Shown: in pieces, positions 38,701-49,873 of the stretch
Position numbering within the stretch: position 1 is the stretch's first letter
Layout: each line of letters starts with the position of its first letter
NCBI GenBank assembly: GCA_037013685.1
Contig: CM072888.1
Coordinates: 7,855,034 to 7,919,033, forward strand
Direction: 5' to 3'
DNA length: 64,000 nucleotides
DNA from: Acridotheres tristis
Lineage: Eukaryota > Chordata > Aves > Passeriformes > Sturnidae
Notes under the pieces: model-generated
The model's database searches: none
The model's input: only the letters and a program-made list of their open reading frames with translations
Told to the model about the DNA's origin: nothing
Program-made: the position numbers and the translations under genes

Positions 38701-40539
38701 AATATAACCCAGAAAACGACTGAAGGATAGTATGGCAAGGTGAACAAGTGGGTTGCACTGCTTATACTGCAAGAATTCTAACAAAGTCATCAAACCAAAA
38801 TATAACCACTAAGTATTGAAATAGCCTTGCTATCATACAAAACTAAATAGTCTTTAATTAATTTATTTTTTTTTTTAATATGCCAGGGGATTCTTTCAAA
38901 TGTATTTACCATAGTCATTTTTTCCATTATCCCCTAATGTTTTTGCAAATTTGAGCTCAGGAATACCTACCTACATAAAAAATCCTGATATTCCTCCTCC
39001 TCTCTTAGTTTCTCTGTTCCACTATTCTGTCTCATATCAGAAGCAAAGTGTAAGTGTATTTGCAGATTTCTCTTTTTTTCTCTCCAGCTTTTCTCCACCA
39101 GCAGGCCTTTGATTTGAAATTGTAAGGCACTTAAATCTTCTCCCAGCATTCTTATAAACAGATTCAACTTGTCCTTTTGTCGATGCTTCAGCGTGTAGCC
39201 AATTTCCTCTCTTTTCTTGCAGTTTAGAAGACCTCAGATAATTCTGCCTCTGTTCTCTCACAAATATATGAAATTCTAAGTAGTCATCTAACTTCACATT
39301 CATGAGGCAATTTCATCACCACCAAATTGCAGACTTGGCAAAACACTGTCCATCTGCCTTTGAAATGATTTAAGAAAGGATTGAATTTCAGAGATGCTGG
39401 TACAGACAATCTAATCTACTACATGTCTGCTTGTACTTTTACAGAATAGCCTTGTTCTTTAGCATATCCCAGCATGGAATGCTTAAACTCTTGTTGAGCT
39501 TAGTTAAAGTTTCCATTCAATTCTCCCAGGGTTTCACATTTTATTTGATAAAAGACAAGGTCACTGGGATTCATAGAATTTGGCCTGAAAGTGCTGATTG
39601 CAGGAAACAATGCAGTTCTGTATAGATCTTTAGAAAGGACTGATCTGATGTCAGTATGCACTCTCACGTGGCTTGGCTGCAGTTTTGGGCTGCTGAAGTA
39701 GAAGTGGTGAACGCTTTTACTTGTGTTCTCAACTCTTAGTTAATGCCTTTGCAGATAAGTTATCTGGGAATGGTGTAATATATTAATCCCTCAGGTTTAG
39801 TTAGATAACCCCTCCCGAAGCTTTAAGCAGCTACTGCCTCAGATTCTTCAGTCTGAAGCCAGTCAGATCATCTGGAATCCATTTTTTCCCCCTTTCCTCT
39901 TCCTTTCAGGACTTTCAGTCTGCACACTGTAAGCATACACAAAGGAATGTGAGCAGCTGTGGTTACAGAGACGTGTCTGGTGAGCAGCAATGTGTGTTCA
40001 CAGTGGCCTGATGAGTGGAATTATTTTATAAAAAAAGTATTTATCCTATCTCCTCAACAGCGTGTTTCAATGTAGAACAAGCAGAAATTCTGACTCTCTG
40101 TCCTGTCTCAGTGGTCGCTGTCCCTCGAGCAGTGGTAGTCCCAATACTTCAGCGTTAACTTCCAAGCACACTAAATCTGCTGCAGTCAGGAAAGATATTA
40201 AATACTAAAAAAAGAAACATACTGACTAAGTTTCTGGCTCTCTCAGTCTGAACAGGCTCATACATCTTTTACCCTCGATAGCTTGCAGACTCTGACGTAA
40301 GAGAGGAAGAGTGGCCATGCACTGGGAGAGAAGGCATTTTCATTATGTCAAAAATAAATGGCTGAAAACTGAAGTGTGGCTAGTGCTGAGAGTACTTCCT
40401 TGGCAGGAGCTGATGGCATTCTGAATAGCAAAGCCTTTGAGATGTTTCAGTAGTCCTGTATTATTTATTTTGATCACATAAATGTTTATTATCTGTCTCT
40501 AAAAATAGATGAAGTGAATTTGAGAATGTTGCAATGTGA

Positions 40540-41010
40540 ATAAACGGCGAGTCGATGAAAACTCTTTTGGCAGTGTATCTAAGCCACAATCAACCACACA
40601 CAATTTTTGTTATATAAAGACTTTGGGGATGCAGAGGGGGGAGTTAATTTCTGTAGGCTTATTGGCTCTGTGTACATTTGCTGTGACCCTTTTGTTAGTG
40701 AAATAACCCAGGAAAGAGATAGGAATCAATGCAGCACTGCAGGCAGTGTAAACGAACTTGTGCATGTTTCAAATATAGTTGTTAAGATCTTATCTTGTCG
40801 TGCTTGCCCAAATGATAACAAATCCCAAGTACATTTTTACCATGGAGCTGCTCTAACACAGACTGTACACATGGATATTTTGTTCAATAATCCAGAAATT
40901 TGTAGCAACAAACTTTGCTTTCTCTTTTTGCCAAGAGTATCTGTTTGCTGCTGCAAGCTGAACTCAAAGATGCTGATGTGTGTAACTGTAGTGATGGGTT
41001 TATGGTAAGT
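40540..41010 (+). other. Complex block with open frame ending at a splice-donor-like site
   Basis: The block opens with a CpG cluster (aacggcgagtcgatg, 40545-40560). A frame stays open from 40607 to the TAA inside gtaagt at 41005-41010. The frame's upstream end is a TTG codon, so it does not start a protein there. An acceptor-like ttaatttctgtag ends at 40656. An exon from 40657 to 41004 would be 348 bases and 116 codons with no stop. The peptide is cysteine-rich and I recognise no domain. It may be a chance frame in a conserved non-coding element, or an exon of an unknown transcript. Confidence 0.2.
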
Positions 41011-41035
41011 ATTCGAAGCTGAATTTTTCTTCTAC

Positions 41036-41057
41036 TTTTTTTTTTTTTTTTTTTTTT
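41036..41057 (+). repeat. Poly-T tract (22 T)
   Basis: This is the longest homopolymer in the window. It could be the poly-A tail of a minus-strand insertion, but the sequence to its right shows no TTTATT signal nearby and no recognisable gene or SINE body. Confidence 0.9.
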
Positions 41058-44000
41058 GAGACTTATGACCTATATTTCAGTTAGTTGTCGAAAAGCCTTG
41101 GAGTGGTTATGAGCAATTCTTGTGATTTTTCAGCTATTCTGAAATCTTATTCCTCATTTTTTGTCCTGTGCAGTAGGATAGCACTTACAGAAACATATTT
41201 TAGTGGGCTTTTAAATGGTGTAGTCTTCTAAATGCTGCTGAATATTTGAATTGTGGCCCCTTATTGAATTGTGCCCTTTATTTGATATGTTGTCAAATGC
41301 CATTTCAAATTTCTTATACTTCGTCAGACTGATGCTTCTTTTGTCTCTTCCATCATCTTTTGTGTCTTCCATCACCTCTTCCACCGTTACAACACAGCAG
41401 AATAACAAAGCCCAATTTAAATAACCTGTTTACAACATTTCATTAGTTAAATAGCATCTTTTTCCCAAGACAAAACCAGTTTCTGAGATTTAATTAGACA
41501 TTTAGCATGATTAAAATAATATTAAATGAAAAAACCCAAACAAACTCTTTAACGTTTTGGTTTTCTCAGAAAAGTTAAAAATAAATTTGAAAAAAGAAAA
41601 AGAAAATCTCTGTGATTAGGAGAATAATAGCCCTGAGGTTATTCTCTCCTATCTGTTAAAATCCATTCCTACCAGACATAACAAGAGCTCAACTTCATGG
41701 CAAAATTGATTTGAAGTGCATCTTCACTCTTGCCTTTCTCTGCGGTGGCTCATTTCCCTTTTCCGTGCTTCTTTGCAATGGCATTCTTCCAAGCTGAGAG
41801 ACTGAGAAGTACAAGCCCAACACTGATTTCAGTGGGGAACTGCAGAGACATTTGCCCTTTATTGTAGATGCAGAACATAAATTGAATCCAGGGAGAGCTG
41901 CATCCTGAAATTACCCCAGGAATAATTTTTCTAGACCAGACATTTAGATGATGAGCATTGTTCCCTTTTGCTAAGCTTTTTTAATATCATAGAAAGTCAA
42001 GCATGTTTCTACTGTAAATATTGTATATCCCTTTTTTAAACATGATTTTTACAAGAACCCTTTTGGGTGGCAATACAAATGCAAAATACTTAGGATCCAA
42101 ATTAATTCAGAAGTAGAAGATCCAATTTGGAACTTTGCACAATAAATAACTGCTGAATGTGGATTTTGATGGAGCATAATTTATCAGATAAAACTGCAGG
42201 TCATGGTGTATTTAAGGCCACTACTTCTAATACTGGATTTTATTGTAAAATCAATTAATTGATCAATTAATTATAGTCAGTCATTTATCATCCTAATGCA
42301 GACACTTTTTTTTCCCCTCAAAGTCTGACTGTGCCTCTCTTGTAAGAGTCATGCTTTCCAGAGCACTTTTTATTTTATTGTATTAGTTTGGAAAGGGACA
42401 AGGCAGACCTCAAAGCCACACAAGCAGACAAAAATGATCACTTTGCTTCCTCTACAAAGGCAAAAATCACAGGAAAAAATTTCATCTGCAGGGAAAGAGA
42501 TAGTACCAACCTAAACTAGAATCCTGACTTTCTTGCTGTCCTTGCCAAATTGAATGTAGAGTTTGTATTCAGAAATAGTTTATAAGATTTTTCACAGCAG
42601 TTAAGAGTCCGTACAGTGTTTAGCCAGAATGTGTTTCTAATGACAGTTAAAAATTCCTCTTAGCTGGCACCAGCTAAGACAGAAGTTCCTGTCTGGTTGC
42701 CTGTGTGTTGTTATGTGCCTAAATGTTGCACACATGTCTGGTGGCACTTCAGCAGCATGGCATTAAATGTGGTAGCAACCATCCTCCAAACCAGTCACTG
42801 TGTCACAAATCTACAAGTTGTCTTTGTTCCCTTGCACAAGAGAGAGCTCCGTCTCCATTTAAGAGGAAATACTGATGGTAAGAATCTGTATAAACAACTT
42901 CAGGAGGTGTTTCACATCCTTACCAGACTCTTCCTTTTTCTGCAATTAATTGTTTTTCTTATGTCTGTCACAAAGAGGCACAGACAGAGAGGTGGGATCA
43001 GGGGAGATTGAAATCTACATCCTCTACGTGTGTGCTGTCTTTGTCCAGTGGATCTTCTACAATTACTGCTCCTTTTGAATGTCTTCTCTTTTGAACAGTG
43101 CAATTAAATATTCAAGGGGTCAGTCAGAAAGAAAAAAAGAGGAGAAATATCTGTGATAGGTGCAACCAATCATTCACATGCTGATACTTGAATCTAGCAT
43201 CAAACAATTCTCAGCTGGGGTGTATTTATGGACCTTCAAGTATCTTTTTTGATGTATCCTTCTATCACAGTTTAACATTTATCAATTAGCTGTCTATAAT
43301 CAAACTTCCTGTGATATCTGGAGGAGTATGTACACTGACCATATATAAAAGCTTTTTTTTTTTTAATTGCACACCCCTCATTTTGATGAGGCATATAATT
43401 TAACCTACTTTAATTATGAATCCTTGTTTTTCTGCTGTATGTTTCAGTGAACAGTTCTTTGACCATGTGATACGTATATTTCAGTTATTTCTTTCATATA
43501 AATTTAATTTTTTCCATGTGAATCCCAGAAATAAGCAAGCATGAAGAATTTATTAAATGTTAATGCTTCTTTAGAAATTATTTTAAGTGACAGTCTAGTC
43601 TGCATTGAAGTATTGTATTTTTCGATACAATTTTCTGGAAAAACAATAGAAAGGAAAAAGAACAGAAATTCATAGGTTGAGTTTTGCAATTTTAAGAGAT
43701 GGCCATCATCATGAAGGTTCTTTCATTCCTAGTGAGGTTACACGATTAGAATCACAAAAGAAAACATGCTTTGTACAAATTTAAATGATAACTATTCATG
43801 GGACAATTTGTGGTCTTATCGTTCTATATTAACAGTAGCTCTGATGGAGGGGAATAATTTGCTACTCAAGGAATAAAAAGAACTCCATATCTCTGTAACT
43901 TGCAGTCTCATTGTTTGGCTTAAATTTGACTTTTTTTTGTTGTGTTCTTCATGTCTCACAAGAAACTATGAAAAACTCAGTAAAATGTAAAAAAGTTCAG

Positions 44001-44763
44001 TTAGATAACATCTGTTTTCTGGTGTTTCCTTTATATTTTTTCACCTTGAATGAGGTCATCTAGTTTTTCTCCAGAATATTTAACAACACTGGTTGAGAAA
44101 CAGATTCATAGCATCAGCGGATCACTAGTACATTTTTGTCAGTGGTCTGTATTTCTCCTACAAGATGTTCCTGTTTTCACACTTGGAAATCCAGTGTGAG
44201 TTCATTGAGACTGAATTTTAAAATGGAAATAAATAATTATTACATCATTAAGTTTTTCTCTTGTGTCAGGGAAAAATAGGTAGAATATGCTTAAACCTTT
44301 ATCTCTTTCAGTGTTGCATATTGTAAAAAAGTCAGCATAGTAGATTTAACCAGGGAGATCCAAAATGAAGTTTGAGTGAAACCTTTATTCGCTTCCAAAG
44401 TATATTTGTAGTCTGATTATTTGAAAAGCTCCATTATTATGTTGGCGTACAATGTTGCTAATAACATTTTCCAAAGGAGAGCTGGGTATTTAATGCAACT
44501 CTCAAATTTTTAAGCAGAAAATGGAGTCACATGAAAATGCTGAATATATTCTAAATAAATAATTGAAATTTGCATATGATAGGGAAGTGCCTGCCATAAA
44601 GAGGTTGATTATAATGAGATTTATTACACAGGGAAAACATTTTTATATGCTGATTCAATTAACTTTGAAAACTTGCAGTACTGTGCTAGTATTGCTTATT
44701 GTCTGTATTTGCTTCCAAGGCAGCAAATTTATTGATTGTGTTCAGTATAAGTCCTAGGAGTGG
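41058..44763. other. AT-rich unique sequence, no recognised gene
   Basis: No exon or repeat family was recognised. The 20-base palindrome at 42253-42272 is listed separately. The open frames here are at most 104 codons and have no features that stand out. Confidence 0.6.
42253..42272. promoter_or_regulatory. 20-base palindrome of homeodomain-type cores
   Basis: The sequence aattaattgatcaattaatt is a perfect palindrome and holds several overlapping TAAT/ATTA cores, the half-site bound by most homeodomain proteins. Two tcaattaatt units abut here. It is followed within 30 bases by tcatttatcatcctaatg, which adds another TAAT. A role as a dimeric homeodomain site is inference; AT-rich DNA produces such strings by chance too. 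Confidence 0.3.
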
Positions 44764-45575
44764 AACCATAGAATGGTTTGGGTTGGAAGGGACCTTAAAC
44801 ATCACCCAGTTCCAACCCCTCTACCATGGACAGGGACATTTTTCACTAGACCAGCAGTCCATCCAACGTGGCCTTGAGCACTTCCAGGGATGGGGCATCC
44901 ACAGCTTTTCTGGGCAACCTGTGCCAGTGCATCCACAGTAAAGAATTTCATAGTAAAGAATTTCTTCCTCCAGTGTGATCTAAACCTACTTTCTTTCAGT
45001 TTGAAGCCATTCCCCCTTGTCCTGTCACTCCAGCCCTTGTGAATAACCCCTCTCCAGCTCTCCTGTAAGTTCCCTTCAGGTACTTGGAAGGCCACAATTA
45101 GGCCACCCCAAAACCTTCTCTTTTCCAGGCTGAACAATTTCTCAGCTTTTTCTCACAGCAGATGTTCTTCTACATCCCTCTAATCAACTTGGTGTCCCTG
45201 CTCTGGGCTCACTCCAGCAGGTCCCTGTGCTCCCTGTGCTGTGACCCCAGCTCTGGATGCAGTGCTCCAGGTGGGCTCTCACCAGAGCAGAGCAGAGGAA
45301 CAGAATCCCCTCCCTGCCCTGCTGCCCACGGGGCTCTGGATGAGCCCAGGACACGTTTGGCTCTCTGGGCTGTGAGTGCCATGGCTGGGTCATGTCCAGC
45401 CTCTCCTCCACCAGCACCCCGAGTCCTTCTGGGCAGGGTTGATCTCCATCTGCTCATCCCTAGCCTGGGTTGGTACCAGGGATTGCTCTGATCCATGTGC
45501 AGCACCAGCTCTTGGTCCTGTTAAACCTCATGAGATTCCCATGGACCCACTTGTCCTCTGGATGGCATTGAATGA
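44764..45575 (-). mobile_element. CR1 LINE fragment: ORF2 C-terminus and 3' end
   Basis: This is the best preserved CR1 copy, lying on the minus strand with its 3' end at the left (catagaatgg, the complement of the terminal ATTCTATG unit). From high to low coordinates, two frames show the end of ORF2. One carries the segments LDM near 45391, then GREGILFLCSALVRAHLEHCIQ, the conserved thumb-region block. The other carries FSLEKRRFWGGLIVAFQ, then SDRTRGNGFKLKESRFR and KKFFT near 44950-45137. At least one frameshift separates them, so it is a dead copy. It lacks everything upstream of the C-terminal third of ORF2, typical 5' truncation. A short internal duplication (44937-44966) is noted separately. 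Confidence 0.96.
44937..44966. repeat. Short tandem duplication inside the CR1 copy
   Basis: The string agtaaagaatttc occurs twice, starting at 44938 and again at 44953, where related CR1 copies have one. The second begins after the two bases at. It arose after or during insertion of this copy and shifts the ORF2 relic's frame, giving a repeated FFT/KKF-type segment in translation. Confidence 0.85.
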
Positions 45576-48500
45576 AAATGGTGTTTCTGCAGAGGCAATG
45601 TGGACACTTCCTGATGCTTACTTTTCTTGCAATAAGGGTTATGCCATCAAGTCTTCTAGTTTCAACTCTTTTAGGGCTTGACCCAGAAGTGTTATAAAGT
45701 TTTGGCCATTGAATTTAGTCAAACCGTACTAAAGATTGCTTTGGTATTCCACGGAGTTTTCAGAGCTCAATTAAATATTTTCAAATAGCATATTACTGCA
45801 GCCAGAGTTATTCATTAATGCCAGATCCAGCACCCTTTGAAATAAATGTGTTTTTAAGGCTCTGAACTTCAGACCATATACTCAAAGACAAGGAGGTATG
45901 TAAATGGAATGTGATTCCCTGTCCAAGATGAATACATGCTTCTGATCATATCTGTATGAAATATTTAGGTCCTAGTTTAAAGCACTTCAGTGCTATTTTA
46001 ACATTAAGCACATGAGTTGTCAGTCAGGCTGTTTGGGCTTAGAATTAGCCACGAAACTGAGAACATGGCAATCAGGAAAGTTTTCAAATAGTACTTAAGG
46101 CTTTTATTTTGGAAAAGAAATCTCATCGAATAAATTTTCCTGTTTGATTTTCAAATTCTGAACTCACGGTTTGTTAGGTCCTTACTATGCTCTCATTCAA
46201 AATTATTCACTGAGAATAATAATACTCTATAAAGTGGCCTATTATTATCAATGAATAAAGCACCACCTCTTAAGCAAGAGGAAAAGAACGTGTGAAGTGC
46301 AGATCTTTGTCAATCTCTTTCAAACATGGGGAATTTTCGTGTAAATTATTGTACTTCAAAAATTCTGTTTACTTAATTTCTGCTAAAATTACTTGACTTA
46401 TGTCATAGAATCATTTCTTCTAACTACCTAAGGGTATCTACTTTAAATGTTAATAAGCTTTATATTTGAAACTTTACAGGATTGCTCATAGGTATTTCTA
46501 CAATATCTTAAAAGAGAACTTGGGGATCTATTCAACAAATCAGAACAAGCTACTTAAATTAACAAGTGAGTTGTTAGAGTAAAAATTAGTGTAGTGGAAA
46601 AATATCATAGGCAAACTTCATTAATGTGTTGCAGTGGAAACAGCTATTTCAAAATTTCTCAGTCATTAAAAATCCTTAAACTATGCCCTTTCACTTAGTG
46701 GATAAAACTCTGTAAGGTTGTATAGGATCAGAAAAAAGAAAAAGAAGAGGGGAAGCATGTAAAACTGAGTATTTATATATTGAATTGGATGAAAAAGAAA
46801 AGAAATGAATTGATTTTTTTTCCATTTTTCCACAGCAAAAGTCATGCAGCTAATCTTGATCAACTATGTCACAGGATAACAAAGATGGGAAGGAGCAAGT
46901 TTGAATTAAAAATATAACCCAGTAGTTATTTAATTTTCAGGGCAGAGGCTGAAGTGACTTTTAGAGAAGTCTTCTGGGTAACAACACGCTAAAAACTTTC
47001 TGTTTGCCTGTATGGATTGGATAATATTTAATTCAATCCTGAAAAACTGTCACTTATGCATTATGTAGCTGGCAATGCCAAGTATGTAGCTTTAAAAAGA
47101 TAATCCATCAATTTAAGGTTATATACTTTGGTAAATTTCCAATTTAAAAAATTGCAAAAAGTGGGAAGCAAACTTTCCTATTTTGAATTAAATAGGACAT
47201 AGATAAATCTAATGACAATACCTCTGACAAACAAAATAAGGCCATCCAGGCCTGATGATGATGCTTACAATTTTATAATTATTTGAGCTTTCTACTTTTT
47301 CCCTTGATCATTATGGAATAATGGTCCCAGACTCTGAAGTGTGTGATCCACTCTTTTCCTTTGAAAATCTTCTATAGAAATGTCATTTGGAGAAAGAATT
47401 CAGCTTTACTCTGTATCTACTGGGGCTTTATTCTCCTTATTTTTTCTTACTGTTTAAAATCCACTGTTGGAAATGCATACATTTTCCTTTTCTGGAGGAG
47501 GCAGAAATCTCAAATTCTCTCTTTCCAGTGACTCTAAGATTTGCACCTTTTTCCTTTCCTCATATATTGTCTAGCCAAGTGGCTTCTTGGTTACCAACTC
47601 GGTTTTACCGATATAAAAAGAGGCAATATTTCATATAAAAAATTCCCAATGTTTAAAATTTGCTATCACAACAGTGCAGCCTGCCCCTCCAAACAGACAA
47701 ATGATATCTAACAAAATAGGAGCTGGTATGAAACTGGTAGTTTTGAAAGATGTGCTACAACCAGATTATCTTTTTCATGTTGATTTTGCAGGGTTTGATA
47801 AAGAATGTTTTCTCATGGAGGGCATAGGAAATTTGTATTACTGCACTGATTTTGTTTTGTTGAAAGAAGTGGTTTGTTTTCACAGTTTGAGAGTGCTTGT
47901 GCAGATTTCCTTCCTGCAAAGTAAAACCTGTTGGCTTTTGCTGCAGGGGAAAACACAGGCTTTATGACCCATTATGGAAAACATTTCAGCTCCTTAAGAT
48001 GAGGCGAGACAAGAGAAGGTTGTAGAACAGTAAATCAGCTTGCAGTGAATCTCCTTCATCATTAGGTTGTGCCGGGTTAGTTATGTCCCTCTTCTTGGTG
48101 AAATCCCAAGGCTCTGCTAAGTCTTTTGTGGCATTGGAATTCCTTGTGATCTATTATCAGATTATCCTTGAACGAGTGCTGTATCTTTCACTCCTAGAAA
48201 TAAGCAATCTGCTCTGTAGCACTCAGCATTACGTGGAGTCATTTATTATGGCAGGACTTTGTCATTCGATTATGCTTTTGTACAGAAGCACACGGCCAAA
48301 AATCTCAATCACAGGTGTCTAAAGTTGGTTAAAGAAGTTGTTGGTGTTCCAAACTTCAGAGATGTTGATCTGGTGCTGAGCTGCCTGAGTCTACTGCAGG
48401 CATTTGCTGGCTTCTGATCCTTTTGTTCTCTCTTTTTTTCAGACTTGTGAACATTTTCCTATGGCATGTGAAATGCTTTTCCTTCTTTTGTATGTTATTT

Positions 48501-49484
48501 TTCTCAGCACACAGTGAACTGATAAAAATGAAAATTTTTAACTAAAGCTTTAACTATTTTAGGCTACTTATTATGTTCAATACCTTGCTGTATGCCTCAT
48601 TTCTATTTCTTTTTTTTCCATGTTTTCATGAGGAAAAGCTGATTATAGGTATTACAGGTAGAGACCTGACTTGTAAGAGACTTGTGGCATAGAAGAAACC
48701 TGTCAAATTCATAACCTAGTTGTTTTTATGAGACATATATATTTTTTTATGCCATGTAGGAAGGGATTTAAATAGCTGATAATTCTGTTCCCCAAACAGG
48801 TTTTCTTTGGTTTAGACTTAATTGCTGCTGGTAATGCCTTTCTGCCCGAGGCAGGAATTCCTTGTGTTTCTGTATGTAGATAAACCAGCGTGCTGACATA
48901 GCACAGTATCAGCAAAGGTATTTGTGCAGCCCAGAGACGTCTTGCTCTTGTTGAACCTTGTGAAATCCACTAGCTAGGAACTATTTGTGCTTGCACTTAG
49001 GCCATTCCTTTCTTAACCCACAGGCAACCTGAAACAATATCATAAAGAAATGGGAGGGTGATGTAGAAAAGGAAATGCCTCTGCTCTGTTCATTCCAAGA
49101 GGCAGGAGAAAGAGCTTCTGTGATGGAAAGTTAGTCTTTGAGAGTGTAGGGACCCTGCAAGGAGAGAACAAACCCTCAGAATGGCACTGCTGAAGAAGGA
49201 AAGTTTGAATTTGGTCAGCTTTTACTAATTTTTTCTCCAAGTCACTCCTGAATTTATTGTGCACCTTGCCCTTCCTCGCTGGCTCTGCTGTGAGGTCAGT
49301 TGTTGGCAAACACATGCAAGAGGATGTTAAGCACAGCACAGGGGAGATAAATCTCAGATCACCTGGAAAAATGGTGCACAACCAGGACGTGTATTAAAAA
49401 AAAAAAGATTTTTAATCTTACTTCCCATATCAGCTACTTGAACCATGATTCATTTTTATTTCTACTGGAAACAATATGTATCCA
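45576..49484. other. AT-rich unique sequence, no recognised gene
   Basis: The 3.9 kb between the two minus-strand CR1 copies holds no recognised exon or repeat, apart from a complex block at 48000-48330 that is listed separately. A 113-codon minus-strand frame at 49381-49040 has no domain that I recognise. Confidence 0.6.
48000..48330. other. Candidate conserved non-coding block
   Basis: Complex sequence without long runs, with scattered CpGs (gaggcgag, tgccggg, gaacgag, tacgtgg, attcgatt, cacacggcc) in otherwise CpG-poor DNA. The plus strand is open for 79 codons (48083-48322) from an ATG, with a leucine- and isoleucine-rich peptide that I do not recognise. I favour a non-coding conserved element, on texture only. 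Confidence 0.25.
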
Positions 49485-49873
49485 GATGAGAGCATTGCCC
49501 AAACTCCTGAGCCCTGTCAGGCTTGGTGCTGTGATACTTCCCTGGGGAGCCTGTGCCAGTGCCCAACCACCCTCTGGGTGAAGAACCTTTTCCTGATATC
49601 CAACCTAAACCTCCCTTGGCACAGCTTCAGGCCATTCCCTTGGGTTCTGTCACTGTCACCAGACAGAAGAGATCAGTGCTGCCCCTCCTCTTCACCTCAC
49701 AAGGAGGTTGTGACTGCACTGAGGTCTCCTCTCAGCCTCCTCCAGGACAGAACCAGTGACCTCAGATGCTCCTCCTATGGTTTCCCCTCAAGGCCCTTCA
49801 CCATCTTTGCTGCTCTCTTTTCAATGCTATTAGCTTAATCTTTTTTGTATTGTAGTAACCAAAACTGGTCAAT
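49485..49873 (-). mobile_element. CR1 LINE fragment: 3' region
   Basis: The plus strand shows the reverse complement of a CR1 end from a different subfamily than the copy at 44764. The run includes cttccctggggagcctgtgc, caaccaccctctgggtgaag, the cagcttcaggccattccc phrase, a ggtctcctctcagcctcctc phrase and ttcaccatctttgctgc, ending with attagcttaat and caaaactg. Order and spacing agree with avian CR1 copies. The terminal repeat at the left end is not recognisable, so the 3' tip may be missing or decayed. Open frames here are shadows of the element. Confidence 0.92.

Larger units (their letters stand above)
30227..40539. other. AT-rich unique sequence, no recognised gene
   Basis: Ten kilobases without a recognised repeat or exon. 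Items seen are an A-rich tract at 30511-30537, a 36-base imperfect tandem duplication at 30956-31026, a 17-base A run at 32776-32792, and a complex block with many TAAT/ATTA cores at 35590-35890. A purine-rich stretch covers roughly 37360-37780. The open frames of 119 codons (34209-34568, +) and 124 codons (36786-36412, -, true ATG) have no recognisable domain. Confidence 0.6.

Noticed and set aside
41036..41057. Poly-T tract as the tail of a minus-strand processed pseudogene
   Set aside because: No polyadenylation signal, gene body or target-site duplication is visible to its right.
44802..45681. Several frames of 77-111 codons on both strands
   Set aside because: They lie within or at the edge of a CR1 copy; the minus-strand ones are frameshifted ORF2 relics and the plus-strand ones are shadows.
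49476..49838. 120-codon plus-strand frame
   Set aside because: It is the antisense of a CR1 3' region, not a gene.
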